The notes beneath the pieces are model-generated. The model did not search any database, was not told the DNA's origin, and worked only from the letters and a program-made list of their open reading frames with translations. DNA of 64,000 nt from Vicia villosa (lineage: Eukaryota > Streptophyta > Magnoliopsida > Fabales > Fabaceae), in the NCBI RefSeq assembly GCF_029867415.1, contig NC_081185.1, forward strand, positions 123,260,920 through 123,324,919, read 5' to 3'. Both the position numbers and the translations under genes were made by a program. How positions within the stretch are numbered: position 1 is the stretch's first letter; every line of letters starts with the position of its first letter. This document shows, piece by piece, positions 34,645-47,489 of this stretch.

Positions 34645-37600
34645 TGTCATACCCTAATTTTTGACCCCCCTGAGATGACATATCTTCAGGATTTCTCATC
34701 AGGTCAAGACAAGTACCCAGAGCAGTCATTTCTCCATCTGGTACCTAATCGAGGATGCTCAAAGACAAGAAAGCTCAGGCAAAGGATCAATCAATACAAA
34801 GATTAGTCTCTAATACAATCATGGGGCTCAAAAAACTTCACTTTTCTCATCTATGATTGATTAGACATCCAGTCATATGAGTACAGGTTTACTCAGGTCA
34901 CCAGACTAGGGTTTTGAGCCTATCAAGGACTAAAATCAGGGATCACATTTGGGAAACCCTAAAAAACCTCAGAGGGTCATTCAAAGACATCAATCATCTT
35001 CAAATAACTCATATTACAAGGTCTACTGGACATCACACTTCAATTCAAAGTCTACAGTCATTACTTTCACATGGTCGACAAATTAGGGTTTTGACCTAAT
35101 TCACCAAGATAGTTGACTTCTGATCAGGGCATGAATCCAAAACTCAAGACATGATTCAAGGATCTCTACTACCTCCACATAATCCATTTATATCATCCAT
35201 TTGGGGAGAAGATCTTATTTCTACACAAAAGCCCAAAAATTCACTTTGTCAGGAAAAAGTCAACTGTGAAGGGTCATCATTGACTTTTAAGGTTTTTGGT
35301 CAAAAAATGACTTTCAAAGATCAATATCATCAATATATGGATGTCAAAGTCATTTGGCCAAAGAAATTCAGAGAAATTCATCAAAGAGCGAAAAGTCGGG
35401 AATTAGGGTTTTTGAAGGCATGGTGAGATCTCAAAATTTCACCTACACAACTCAAAAAACTTCCAACATGAAAGTTGTAGATCTTGCCAAATAAAACAAC
35501 ATCTTACAAGGGAACTTTTTTCAAAAGATCAACCATTTATGAAGTTTTGGAAATTTTGAAGTTTAGGTCATAAACACTTAGAAATTTTTCTAAGTGTTTT
35601 AACCTAGTTTTCTTCCAACTTTGGCCTCATTTTTCACAAATTTCCCAAAGGATTTTGAAGAAGACATAAACTAATGATTTAAAGTAGATGTTTAGGGCTT
35701 TCCAAATTGTGTTCAACCTTCTCAAAATTCAATTTGAGCTAAGAGTTATGCTTGTTCAAAGTTGGCCTCATGAAGTAAAATTATAGGTCATGCATCATTT
35801 TGGAACTTTGAAATTTTGTGCACATGACCTCAAATGCAGATGCTACATGACCCATAATACATCTGCAAACATGCCATGCATTCATTTTCACCATGCCATA
35901 AGAATTGAAGAAGATTCTAAAAAACAAGAACATGTGATTATGTAATGATTACATTTGTGAATTTATGGCAAATTGATGAATCACCCAAGGAATCTTCTCA
36001 CCAACCAATTAGAGCTCATTTCTGGCTCAGAATTGTCCCCTAAGATCAAGCAAAATCGAGGGCTAGGGGATTGATCAAATGGAATCAAAATTCTCATCAT
36101 TGCATAAGAGATATTTGCAAATTTCCTTCATGGCTAAGAAACCAAATCAACTTCACTAAGGAAGCTCACTCCTCTGCAGCTATACTGATCCATTTGCCTA
36201 TAAATACAGATGCATTCCTCATTCAAAAACACACCAAAGCAACCATATTACTTGCTTTCTCTTTCTCTTCTCTTGTTCATTGTTTTTCAAAGTTCTTTGG
36301 CAAGAAGAATCGATTTCTTCAAACCAGAGCTTATCTTTGGGAAGTGAGCATTCTAACATCTCAAGGGAGGTCATTTGAGGTGATCCAAGCACCTGGATCA
36401 CTTCTGTAGGTGGAGGAACACCATTGTTGCTCTCACTTTGGAGCATCTGCAGTTGGAGGTCCATGGAGTGATTCAGAAGGTTTCAAGGCAAGCCAATCAT
36501 CCAGACACACTCCTCAGGTCATAGTGAAGCTAACCAGATGGCTGCAGCTCATCTGTAACTCGAGAATCAACACCCTCCATGTTCACTTGAAGCTGAAATC
36601 GAGGGAGGTCCATAGAACAATTCAGAAGGATTCAGGCTGCAATAAGCATTCAGTTAGCATCATTGAGTCTCAGGGAAGCTATTGAGATCATTCATTCAAG
36701 CCCAGGTGCTCTCCATCATCCTCACGACCTCCATTTTCAGAGGTAAGTTTCTGAACTCCACCTCTTTAATTTAAGCCCTCTTTGTGGTAAAGCTCGATTC
36801 TATCTTGTTCAGCATCATCAGAGGATTGAAAACCCTCTATCATCATTCATTTATTCATCTTGTGCATCATTTAATTTTAAAATTAGGGTTTATGTGTTCT
36901 TCGTGTTCATAATGAAATTCGTTAGTTACACTTAGAATAAATGAATTCTGAGCCCATAATCATGTTCCTTGTCCAAAAACGAGTGAGATTGATGTTTACA
37001 TCATGCCATTTAGTTGAGAAACCAGAGAGTTAGGAATTTGAAAATCTGAAGCTCGAGGAAGAAGATGAACATGGCGCGCGTAAAATTTGAATTTCCTGGC
37101 TTATCTGAAAATATAATATATTGAGTGTATATAGTTAACAAGCTGCGCGCGCAGCTCAGTTGGTTAAGTTTTGAAATGTGATCATGAAGGGCGTGGGTTC
37201 GAACCTCTCTAGGGCCAAACCAATTTTTTAGCATCCATTTTCATTCCTTTTTTTTATACAAACTTCACACAATTAATAAACTTATCAAATCAAATCATTT
37301 TTACTTCATTTTTTACACACTTGCTATTTAATATACTTACTTTGTGAATAATCAAAAAAAATCATAAAAAATATTATTTATTTCATGTATTTTAATTAGG
37401 TTTAAAATAGTATGTTTTAAAAGTTTTCTTAAATACTTTAAAATATATATTTTCATTTTGTTTTAACCTAATTACTTTGTGAATAATTTTATGATAAAAC
37501 CCTAATTATTTAGGTCTTAATTGGGTATAGATTTCATCTTTGCCTTAATTAAGTTGACTTTTGTCAATATTCAAAACTGTTTTCAATCTCTGATTAAACG

Positions 37601-40569
37601 GATGATTAAGGTTTTCAAACAACAAAACCTTGCATCATTCCAAATCATTTTTCAAATTGCTTTTACACCAGTACTGTAAAGTACTGGGCCTCTAATAGAG
37701 TGTAAGTCCCAAAAACCTTCTCTTCTTAGCTTGTTTTCAAAACTGTATTTTCAAAATCTTCTTTCTGTTTTCAAAACATTCTTCTGGTATTTGAAGGGCA
37801 TTATTCCCGGTGAAACTCTTCAGATACCTATGTGACCTTTGTCCATCTTCACTTCTTCTGTTTTCAAAAACCATTAACTGTTTATCATATCCATTCAACT
37901 GTTATCAACAAAAACAATAAAAATACTGTTGAGGCTCTGTACATACTTCTTCAATGGCCTCCACTCCATCCAGGTTAGGCTTTACAAGCTTTCAATTTAC
38001 AGTCTTTGTTTAAATTACTGTCAAATATAAACTGTGCATATATTAGTTTAGAACTGCGTTTGAGTATAAACCTTAGGACAGTTAAACTATATATATATTA
38101 TAGGAATATGACCTAGGATTGAGAATGTCTTCCCGGTGAAGGCTCTTTCCTAATTAGAGATCTGTAGTTCAAACCCCCAAGATGAATTATTCCCGGTGAA
38201 ACATCTTGGTAAAAATCTTAGAATCCAAATAATAGGACACATCCACCCAAAGAGGAATTATTCCCGGTGAAACCTCTTACCCATTTGCTTAGAGCCAAAA
38301 TAAGTTCAAAACTACATAAGCTTTCTCTTGTGCTATAACAAGGACCCTCGATTAGCCTCCTCTTGGGCTTTGTACAAGGACCCACAGGCTTCTTAAAAGC
38401 ATTTCCAGCTTCCTCTTGAGCTTGTATACAAGGACCCATCAGGTTTCTTATAAACATAGGAACAGGTCTTTAGTCACCTTTTAGCCTACCCTGGTGAGTT
38501 CCTTCCAATTTAAACCAGACTTTAAACAAGCTAAGTTTGTCTCAATTTTGCATTGAGTACACTTTTTGGAATGAGAGACATGGACAGTCTCTGTCACCCT
38601 TATCTTCATCAATCTTCCTTAGCAGAGTCTAGGATCCATGTTTGATCATCCTCAGCATTGAGTCAGCCTTCATCTTGGGCTTTAAACAAGAAGTCTCACT
38701 AGATAATCTTTCTGCCAATCTTTTCATCCTTTAATAATTAATGGAGTGCTACCCAAATCATTCATTTCAAAACCCCTGGAAAGGGTTAGCCTCCAACATC
38801 TGTCTAAAAAGTCAAAATCCCTGGAAAGGGTTAGCCTCCAAAATTAATTAATAAATAATTTCATTCTCTTAGGAGATAATTTCCCCAAAAGAGTCAAAAT
38901 CCCTGGAAAGGGTCAGCCTCCAAAAAACATGATAGAAGTCAGTCTTTTAACAGACAAATTCACCAGCTGAGTCAAAATCCCTGGAAAGGGTTAGCTTCCA
39001 AAGAAAAATAGTCTTTTAATAAATAAAACCTCCTCAGTAGAGTCAAAACCAACAAAAACAGTTAGCCTCAACCTTGGGCTTCATACAAGGCACCCAAACA
39101 ATAAAACTCCCCTGTCAAGAGTCAGCCTCAACCTTGGGCATTGTACAAGGCAGATAATAGAGTCTCCCCAGTGAGTTCTTCATCACTCAGTAGCCACAAC
39201 CTTGGGCTTTGTACAAGGCAGATAAACCATATCTTTCATGTGTCAAAGATTCCTAACACTTAGGATCTTTCCCCATATAGTCATCAATACTCAATTCATT
39301 TATTTAAGAGTCCGCCACAACCTTGGGCTTTGTACAAGGCAGAAAATAATGTTTTCCCTAGCAACAGTCAGCCACAACCTTGGGCTTTGTACAAGGCACA
39401 TAAAATAGAGTCATTCATTCAATTATCCTCAACAGTTAGCCACAACCTTGGGCTTTGTACAAGGCACATAAATAGAGTCTCCCTCAGTAGAGTCAGCCTC
39501 AATTCTGGGCTTTGTACAGAACACTAAAATACCCTGTAATTAACCCCCAGTGGAGTCATCTCCCAGAGTCAATAATAATAATTAATCAATCAAAAAGCCT
39601 CAAGCTTGGGCCTCATACAAGCCAGCTAAAGTCAAATCTTTTATACAGTAGATAGACATAGCTTATCTCCATAGAGAGATATTTTTACTACTCTACCACA
39701 TTCAAACAAACATTTCATTTCAATTTTAATCAAGTCTCCCATTTAGGATTTTGAAAGGCATGAGCTGGCAGTAAAACCCAGACATGTGGTAACTTTCCCT
39801 AATTTGGATGAGCATCTTTCTTTCATTTAAGAGGCATTTGACTGGTATACTTGCACATACACAAGTAAGGTCCCCCTCTTGAATGAAATGAATTCAGTTA
39901 TTCTGTCACTCCTTTAAATGTTTGTGGTAGAATAGTACAAATACCTCTCTGTAGAGATAATTTCATGTCTCTTTACTGTAAACAGAGATTTAATTCCAAG
40001 CTTCAACCTTGAGCTTCAAGCAAGGCACCCAAAAATAATTAATTTCCCTAGTTAGTTCCCCGAACTACATTAAGCTCTGACTTCCACTAGGGATATGTAG
40101 GCATGAGGTTCACAAGGAATCTCAGCGAGCTAATAAAATACCAAAAATAGTCAGTTTGTCTGTCTGTCTGTCTTTCTTTAATCAATTCATTTCCTTCTCC
40201 TAATATAAAGGAGAAACTTTCCCAATCATAGCAATAAACACAAACACAATGACACAGAGAAGGTTCCTGTAGAGTACTACAGATATGTAGGGTGTTTAAA
40301 CACTTCCCTATGTATAACCGACCTCCCGGACTCCAGAATTTCTAGTCTAGGTGAAATCCCCACACTTAGCAAACTCCTAGGGTTTAGTTGAGATCTTTTT
40401 TCCCCTTTCCTACTCGTAGGACAAATAAGAAAGTTCGTGTGATATCGTAGGAAGAACTAAAATAAAATTCATCCCACCACGGGCGCATTCTCCTTCCAAA
40501 TTTCGCGTGAAGGGTTTAGCGTGCCGTCCTCCCAAGTGAAACGGGGAGGTAAAGAAAACGACCACCACA
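34645..40569 (+). mobile_element. 3' LTR of Ogre element B
   Basis: 5925 bp, same length as the 5' copy and nearly identical throughout. It carries the same TATA box, tRNA-like block (37145-37217) and hairpin arrays (37793-40026). It ends at ACCACCACA before the duplication ccagt. Confidence 0.93.
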
Positions 40570-40574
40570 CCAGT

Positions 40575-42489
40575 TCCTTTTAGTTTCCCAAATTCATCCA
40601 TCTATCCTACACTTGTCAGTGCTTCCTCTTCCACTTCAGCTGCTGCCTCTTCTTCTCATTCCTCACTGGTAGCCTCTGTACCTGAACAACTTCCCTCTCC
40701 CTCACTTCAATCTTCAGTCAGGTCTACTCATTATGATGCTCCTTCCATGGTAGCTCCTTCTTCTCCAAATTCTACTTCTGCATCATCCCCATCCTTTACT
40801 CCTAATTCACCTTTGATCCCTACTTTTCCTGTTAATACTCATCATATGGTAACTAGGACCAAGTATGGTATTGTGCAACCTAGGCTTCATCATACGCTTC
40901 TTCTCACTGAACTGGAACCTTCATCTAACAAAACTGCCCTAAAAGATCCTCGCTGGCTGGCAGCCATGCAAGATGAACATAATCCCTTGCTCAAGAATCA
41001 GACCTGGACCCTTACGAGGTTTCCTCCAAATAGAAGAGCAATTGGGTGCAAATGGGTTTTTAGGATTAAGCAAAATCCTGATGGCTCACTTCAAAAGTAC
41101 AAGGCCAGATTAGTAACCAAAGGTTTTTGCCAAGTTCATGGTTTTAATTTTCAAGAGACTTTTTCTCCTATGGTCAAGCCTGTCACAGTGAGGACTGTTC
41201 TTACATTGGCTGTCTCTAGGAAATGGCAACTCACTCAATTGGATGTCAACAATGCCTTCTTAAATGGCATCCTCGCAGAGGAAGTTTATATGCAGCATCC
41301 CCCTGGCTTTCAAAATTCTGACCCTACCCTTGTATGCAAACTTCATAAAGCTATCTATGGTTTAAAACAGGCCCCTAGGGCCTGGTTTGAGAGGCTTACT
41401 ACTGCACTGCATAGCATTGGGTTTATCACCAGTAGGTGTGATCCATCCCTGTTCACCTTAAAGACTCCTACTTATTCCATCTACATGTTAGTCTATGTAG
41501 ATGATATAATAGTCACAGGGGATTCTCCCTCTCACATTCAGCAGCTAGTCAATCAACTTAATGCTCAATTTTCCCCCAAACAATTAGGTGACTTGAATTA
41601 TTTTTTAGGCATTGAGGTTGCTCATCTTTCTGGTGGATCACTCTTCCTCTCTCAGTCCAAATACATCAAAGATCTTCTTTCCAAAACTAATATGAGTGAG
41701 GCAAAGAGCTTACCTACTCCTATGGTTTCAAACCTCAAACTGACCAAACTAGGTACTGATTATTTACCTGATCCTACTTACTATAGGTCTGTAGTAGGGG
41801 CTCTCCAATATTCCACTATCACTAGACCTGAAATCAACTTTGCAATCAATAAAGCATGTCAATTTTTGTCTCAACCTATGCAAAGTCATTGGGTGGCTGT
41901 CAAGAGGATTTTGAGTTACCTCAGGGGTACCCTTCATCATGGCCTCCACTTCATGCCAGATGTTTCTCATTATCCTATCTCCATCACTTCTTTTTCTGAT
42001 GCTGACTAGGGGTCAGACCCTGATGACAGGAAATCTACCTCAGGTTCCTGTATGTTTTTGGGGCCTAATCTAGTTTCCTGGTGGTCTAAGAAGCAGACCT
42101 TAGTAGCCAGGTCCAGCACAGAGACTGAGTACAGAAGTCTAGCTTGTATTGCCTCTGAGGTTCTTTAGATTCAATCCCTATTAGCAGAGCTACATGTTCC
42201 TACTGCCACTCCTATACTCTATTGTGACAATCTCCGCACTGTCTCCTTGGATCACAATCATGTGCTTCATGCCAAGACTAAACACATGGAACATGACATC
42301 TTCTTCCTTAGAGAAAAAGTCTTAAATAAGACATTTTCTATGAAGCATATCTCTGCTGAGTTTCAAAATGTAGATATACTTACTAAACCTTTGTCTGCTC
42401 AAAGGTTCTTAGTTCTAAGGGATTATCTCAAAGTTCTTGACAAAGCATCTCTCTCACAAAGGCTCCTCAAGAATGGCAGCACCATTTAA
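40575..42489 (+). pseudogene. Copia fragment 3: reverse transcriptase and RNase H
   Basis: Continues fragment 2 in frame after the second ccagt. A Ser/Pro-rich linker is followed by the RVT_2 region: CKWVFRIKQNPDGS, LDVNNAFLNGIL, YGLKQAPRAWF and the catalytic YVDD (Asp codons at 41500-41505). RNase H follows with SFSDAD, KSTSGSCMFLG and STETEYRS, ending ADILTKP-like VDILTKPLSAQRF and a stop at 42487. Two TAG codons, at 42007 and 42166, interrupt the frame; both sit where copia proteins have Trp, so each is probably a TGG-to-TAG change. No frameshift is seen. Confidence 0.92.
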
Positions 42490-42497
42490 AGGGGAAA

Positions 42498-42586
42498 TAT
42501 TATAGTATAATATCAATATATAGACATAAGTGGAATTAGAATATTAGAAGTGTATTGTAATAGTGAGCTACAACTGTCACTGCAGT

Positions 42587-42677
<91 letters not shown>

Positions 42678-42776
42678 CATGATCTGTAACTAACTCATTA
42701 GAGTTTTCATAATCAAGATTAGTAGATTACAATAAACTCTCTCACTCTCTCTTTCTCTCTGCATTTCTCTTTTTCA
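42498..42776 (+). mobile_element. 3' LTR of the copia element
   Basis: Follows a purine tract AAAGGGGAAA at 42488-42497 and seems to run from TATTATAG (first base probably mutated from TG) to TTTTCA. It contains about 40 TA units (42596-42676) and a CT-rich end with CTCTCACTCTCT. Exact ends are uncertain because the 5' LTR is lost. Confidence 0.6.
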
Positions 42777-43636
42777 ATTGAAAATAATTTTTTGAAGAAC
42801 CTTGAGTATGGGCAAATTATTAATGATTTTGCAATAAAAAATACTAAGAGGACGATATTTAAATAATTTTAAAGGTTTGGTAAAAAAAATTATAGAAAAA
42901 AAGATTGGATCAAGAAGAAGAAGAAGAAGAAGAAGAAGTCTCTTTATAGTGATTTATGTTTTGATGTAATATAAACATTAATTCAAAGATCCATACTTGT
43001 ATTCCTTTTGCACAATGTCAAATGAAAATGTATTTTTATCCAATTATTTTTTATCCTTATGTATTTATTGTTAAAAACAATTTTTGGGATACCACTCTTT
43101 TCATTCGCCCAGGGTACCCAAATTTAAAGGACCGGCTCTGAAGATTACAACAAACTCTCTCACTCTCTCTTTTTCTATTAAACTTAATTATACTTGAATC
43201 TGAATCTTTACTATTAATTTAAACATATATATATTTGTCAATTCTTATTAAAATACACTTGATTAATTTTATAATATTGACATTTTTACTATTATACTTT
43301 ATTTAATAATTTATACTACCTTTAATGTAGGTTGAATAACAATTAACACTCTGTCTAGATTCAAACTTATATATAAGAATATCTAAAGCAATTAAGTTTT
43401 TTTTACAATTTTCCTTATATAGGTGCATGAATATACCTTTTATTTAATTTATTAAACATCCTAATTAGAAAAAAGTTTGAATTATTGTCGAAAAAAAGTA
43501 TAAATTTGAATTTTCCAAATTAAATAATAACTTAATACCGATTGGAATTTCAGAAATTTAGCAAATAAGTGTATATATGTCATATATAATTTGAGAGGTT
43601 TTTGTAGAAAATAGACTAACTCATTACAACAAAAAG
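42777..43636. other. Host DNA upstream of the SCPL exon
   Basis: AT-rich, no gene. A GAA microsatellite lies at about 42914-42938. At 43141-43175 a segment resembles the last 35 bp of the copia LTR (GATTACAACAAACTCTCTC), possibly a scrap of another copy. TATA-like runs occur near 43222-43232 and 43571-43588, but no promoter can be fixed. Confidence 0.5.
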
Positions 43637-44018
43637 ATGTTTTCCATTTTGTCAGAAAAAGCACTTTTTTGCTCTTTGATTTTGTTAGTGAGCCACTTTG
43701 CAATCTCGTGCAAAGCCTACCAACAAGGTGTATATCTCAACAAGCTTATTCAATCAAAGAGGTTTCAACAAAAGGATATTTATTCACATGAAGAAGCTAA
43801 CAATTTAAGTGATTTTGGTGATGAATATGTTGTTTCACATGATTGTTTATATACAGGACCTGGATGCTTTTCATTTGGGTATATGATGATCTATGATTGT
43901 TTATATACAGAACCTGAATGCTCTTCATTTGGGTATGGAGTCATGCAAGAAATAGGACCTTTTAGAGTCAACCATGATTCAAAAACACTTTCCCTTAATA
44001 AAGATGCATGGACCAAAG
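43637..44018 (+). pseudogene. Serine carboxypeptidase-like gene, 5' exon (defective)
   Basis: The frame starts with a hydrophobic leader ([17 protein letters not shown]), a likely signal peptide, then [13 protein letters not shown]. The end, [17 protein letters not shown] and LNKDAW, matches the region around the GGPGCSS motif and the QE(I/L)GPF stretch of plant SCPL proteins (secreted or vacuolar alpha/beta hydrolases). The exon ends AAAG before GTAAGC, a good splice donor. The part from the propeptide to LWLNGG is missing. A 54 bp segment is duplicated in frame (43841-43894 and 43895-43948), giving [15 protein letters not shown] twice. TATATACAG before GPGC looks like an old intron end. Probably non-functional. 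Confidence 0.65.
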
Positions 44019-44160
44019 GTAAGCATCCATAATTAGTTTTAACATATAGTTTGTTTGGAAACGATGTACATCACCGCCACCGCATGTTTAGACCTTCTCC
44101 AACGTGACTTTTCAGAAGCTACAATGGGTAGCTTTTATACAAGGTGTGGTGTGACCGTGG
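44019..44160 (+). other. Start of SCPL intron, cut by element E
   Basis: Begins GTAAGC and runs 142 bp to the LTR of element E at 44161. Any downstream exons would lie beyond the right end of this window. Confidence 0.5.
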
Positions 44161-44837
44161 TGTCGCTACCGCGAAAAAATGGAATCAGAGTCGCCACTAA
44201 TATATTTATCCCATAAGAGAAAGGAATATCAAAAAACCTAACTCAGAACAAGAACAAGGTCTTTCGACCAGAGAACAGGGCACGGGAGTCGGTTACGCAA
44301 GGGGAAGGTGCTAGCACCCCTCACGCCCATCGTACTCGATGGTATCCACCTATGTTTGTTTCTATCTAAAGGGTGTATATCTATGTCTAAAACCTAAATG
44401 CGAATGAATGCAAAATAAACACGGGGAGAAGAAGAAATTATTTACAAGTGTGCTCGCTTAGGCCCCGCGACCCAATGCCTACGTATCCTTTAAAAGGAAT
44501 CAGAGCAACCGTAGTTCGGCTCCATAGTTTCCATTTGTTTTGTGTTTTTTAGTTGAACAGCGGTTAAGGTCACAATCCACGATGCTCGACCTTTGGAGAC
44601 TTATACGCCTACTTTTGGAAAGGACTTAACTTGTTCTTAGGTGCCTAACAAGGCAAAAGAATGAACTTGGGTTTGTGTTTTTTATGTAACTACATGATGA
44701 ACAAAACCCAATACAAGGTTTCGCACCACTTTATTACTTTGTTTTAATTTGAGCCTTTATTAAGTGTTTTGAATGTTTTTGGTTGGGTATTTTTTAAGGG
44801 AATTTACTTTGCGATTAGAATCACATAAAATGTATAA

Positions 44838-45115
44838 TGATCGAGAAGCAGATTAGGGAATGAATCCCACTCACTTCTATCCCATTATATAATGTTTAAG
44901 AAACAGATTAGGGAATGAATCCCACTCATTTCTATCCATTAACTAATGTTTGAGAAACAGATTAGGGAATGAATCCCACTCATTTCTCTCTCATTAAGTA
45001 GTGACCGAGAAACAGATTAGGGAATAAATCCCACTCATTTCTATGCCACTAAGTGATTGAGAAATAGATTAGGGAATGAATCCCACTCATTTCTCTATCA
45101 CTTTCTTAATGTGAT
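44838..45115 (-). repeat. Five repeats of ~62 bp with hairpins, LTR E
   Basis: Five units built on AGATTAGGGAATGAATCCCA. In each, GGGA and TCCC pair around ATGAA, and the outer GAGAAA (or AAGAAA) faces CATTTCTC or CATTTCTA. Located in the R/U5 part of the LTR. Confidence 0.8.
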
Positions 45116-47489
45116 TCGCCTCTTTATTTATTAGTGTTTTAAAGTTGAAAAGAAAAAGAATGAACAAAGGGGAACTAACCTATTCTCTAATCTAAGTTAT
45201 TCTATTCTACAAGTGGCCCTAAGGTCAAGGATAAGGGATCTCTACCTATGTTATCATGCATAGATTACAACCTAAGTTGTTCTATGTGACTAATCTTAAT
45301 GAAGATTGAAGTCACCACCCTAAGGGAACATGGTAAGCATATAGTAAGAGATAAGCAAAAGCAACAAGCAAGGTAGGTGACTTAATGAAGTCCCTAACCA
45401 AGTCTACTCCTAAGAGAGACTACACACAATGAATCCCAAAAGAAAACAATCCACAAAAGGTGGAGGAAGAACAAACAATCGTCGCCTCTTAAACTAACAA
45501 CAATCAAAGTGTATAAGAAGAGGCAAAACATGAGGGAGAAGGAAGAAAGCCCTAGGTCAGTAGAAAACCAAGGAAATTAGTGTCCTAAATCAAACACAAA
45601 AGCATCATGGCATCACACGAAAATATTCACAAGAGGTTACCAAAGTATCGCTTGAATCGTTACCTTAACAGTTAGTGAACAAACATCAATTAATCAAAAC
45701 AAAAAGCAAATGAAAACATGAACAAAGCTTAAAGTCAGTAGCTATTAGTTCATTTATAGGTCCAAGACCTTATACCAATTTATGTTAGTCAATTAACTCA
45801 AAACAAACAAAGTTCTAACAAAACTATACAAGACTAGGTCAAAACTAGTTAGTAAGTTCAAATGGTGAATGAAGTTAGGAAAATGCAATCAAATGATGGA
45901 AGTCAGTAGATAATAGCCTCTAATAGGTGTCTAAACAATCATGGAATCAAGTCACAAAGTTTCATACAAAATTATAGGTCATTTGGACAAGTTATGGTAC
46001 AATCGTTAATCAAAAGCAAGTTGTTTACATGTAAGAAAGGAAAATTCAAGTAAAATAAGAAGAAACGATTTAAAAATCTAATTCCAGGTCTTAGGACCTC
46101 TAAACATCCCTAATTATATGTACAAAAAGAACCTAAGTCAATTGCATAAATGCAAAGCAAATTATAGGTCAAATTCACATGGTTATCCGTTTAGAAACGC
46201 ACATTAGTCGGGTATAGGAAACCTAATGAAAACCCAACCAAAACATGGAATTGGACTCTTTTTTTTTACACACAACATGGTATATGAGTCTACTGATATC
46301 ACACAAAAAATGGCAATTAAATTCTGATCCTAAGGTACTAAATGAAATTAATTTGCAAAATCTATCAAAACCAAAAGAAACATGAACATACCAAAGTAAA
46401 TGATTTATTAAAAATAGTAAACTAAATTCTGAAAATCTATAAAATATACTACAATTATTTACACACATAGAAGTATCTAAAACATATTTTTATTTATTTT
46501 TTATTTCATGAGGAAATGATTTAGCAAGCAAAAATTGAAGAGGAAACAATATTGAAATAGAACTAAAATATTAGGCAACAGGGGGTGAAGAAGTAATATG
46601 AACAAGGACTGAAAATCCCACTGGCTGGCGCGTGGGCCTCAGATAGAGAGGTGTGGAAAACGAAAATGTCAAAGCCCAGTGGTACAACGAGGCCCAGGTT
46701 CACATATTATATCACTTTTTATTATCTTTTCATTTTTACATTATAGTTTCAGCATGTACATTATATATTATAGCATTTATTGTGAAATGAAAAGAAAAAA
46801 CGTGACCTTGAAGTGTGAGACATGATATCAATGGGGCAACTCTCATTTAAGTGAGAAAAAGACAAAAAACGCTTGCAGCCAATCACACGCCGCCACGGCT
46901 ATTTCCAATCATTGAGTAAAAACAAAAGAGCAATTAAAGGGGACACACAACCAACAAGATCGTGCCACGTCATGGCTGGAGAAAAAGAAAGTCTGAATAC
47001 ACAGACGCCGGAAACATTTTCCGGTTGTCTTCTCCGATTAGAGGCTCGCCGGAACTAACATACATACGCCCGGAAATTATGAAAGCTTACACCTTTCAAC
47101 TCGTTTTTTCGCGCTGATCACGGATCTGCGATTAGTTCCTTCTAATTCTTACTCTATCAGCGTAACCGAACACGTTTTAGAAACCCTAACATCCAATAGT
47201 TCCACTAATACACACAAAAGTGGTACCACAACAATCCTCATGACACAAGGAATTCAAACACGCAAGTCACACATTCATACGGAGACTATATCTTGCAAAC
47301 CAAAGCTATGTTCAAAGAAAGCATATTCATGCACCATATGCAACACAATCAATGAAAACATGGTGGTCTAAATCCTAACCCAATCCCTGATGACGGGTTC
47401 CAGGCTTATACATGCTTCTAAAGCCATGGAAAGAATCACTTACTTGGAGAGATATTGATCAAGGTTTGAGGAGAAATCCGAGTGCTCTT

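Larger units (their letters stand above)
22330..40569 (+). mobile_element. Element B: Ogre (Ty3/gypsy, Tat lineage), plus strand
   Basis: Perfect 5 bp duplications ccagt flank it (22325-22329 and 40570-40574). Both LTRs are 5925 bp and only one difference was noticed between them (A at about 25452, G at about 37767), so insertion is very recent. Features follow Ogre order: tRNA-Arg-type primer site, 5' UTR, ORF1, gag, (assembly gap), integrase, long repeat-rich 3' UTR, polypurine tract. The visible 18.2 kb includes a 100-N placeholder, so the true element is probably longer. Confidence 0.93.

Noticed and set aside
46664..46705. Possible tRNA-like block in LTR E (AGTGGTA and CCCAGGTTC)
   Set aside because: No proper B box and wrong spacing; too weak to add to the three better blocks.
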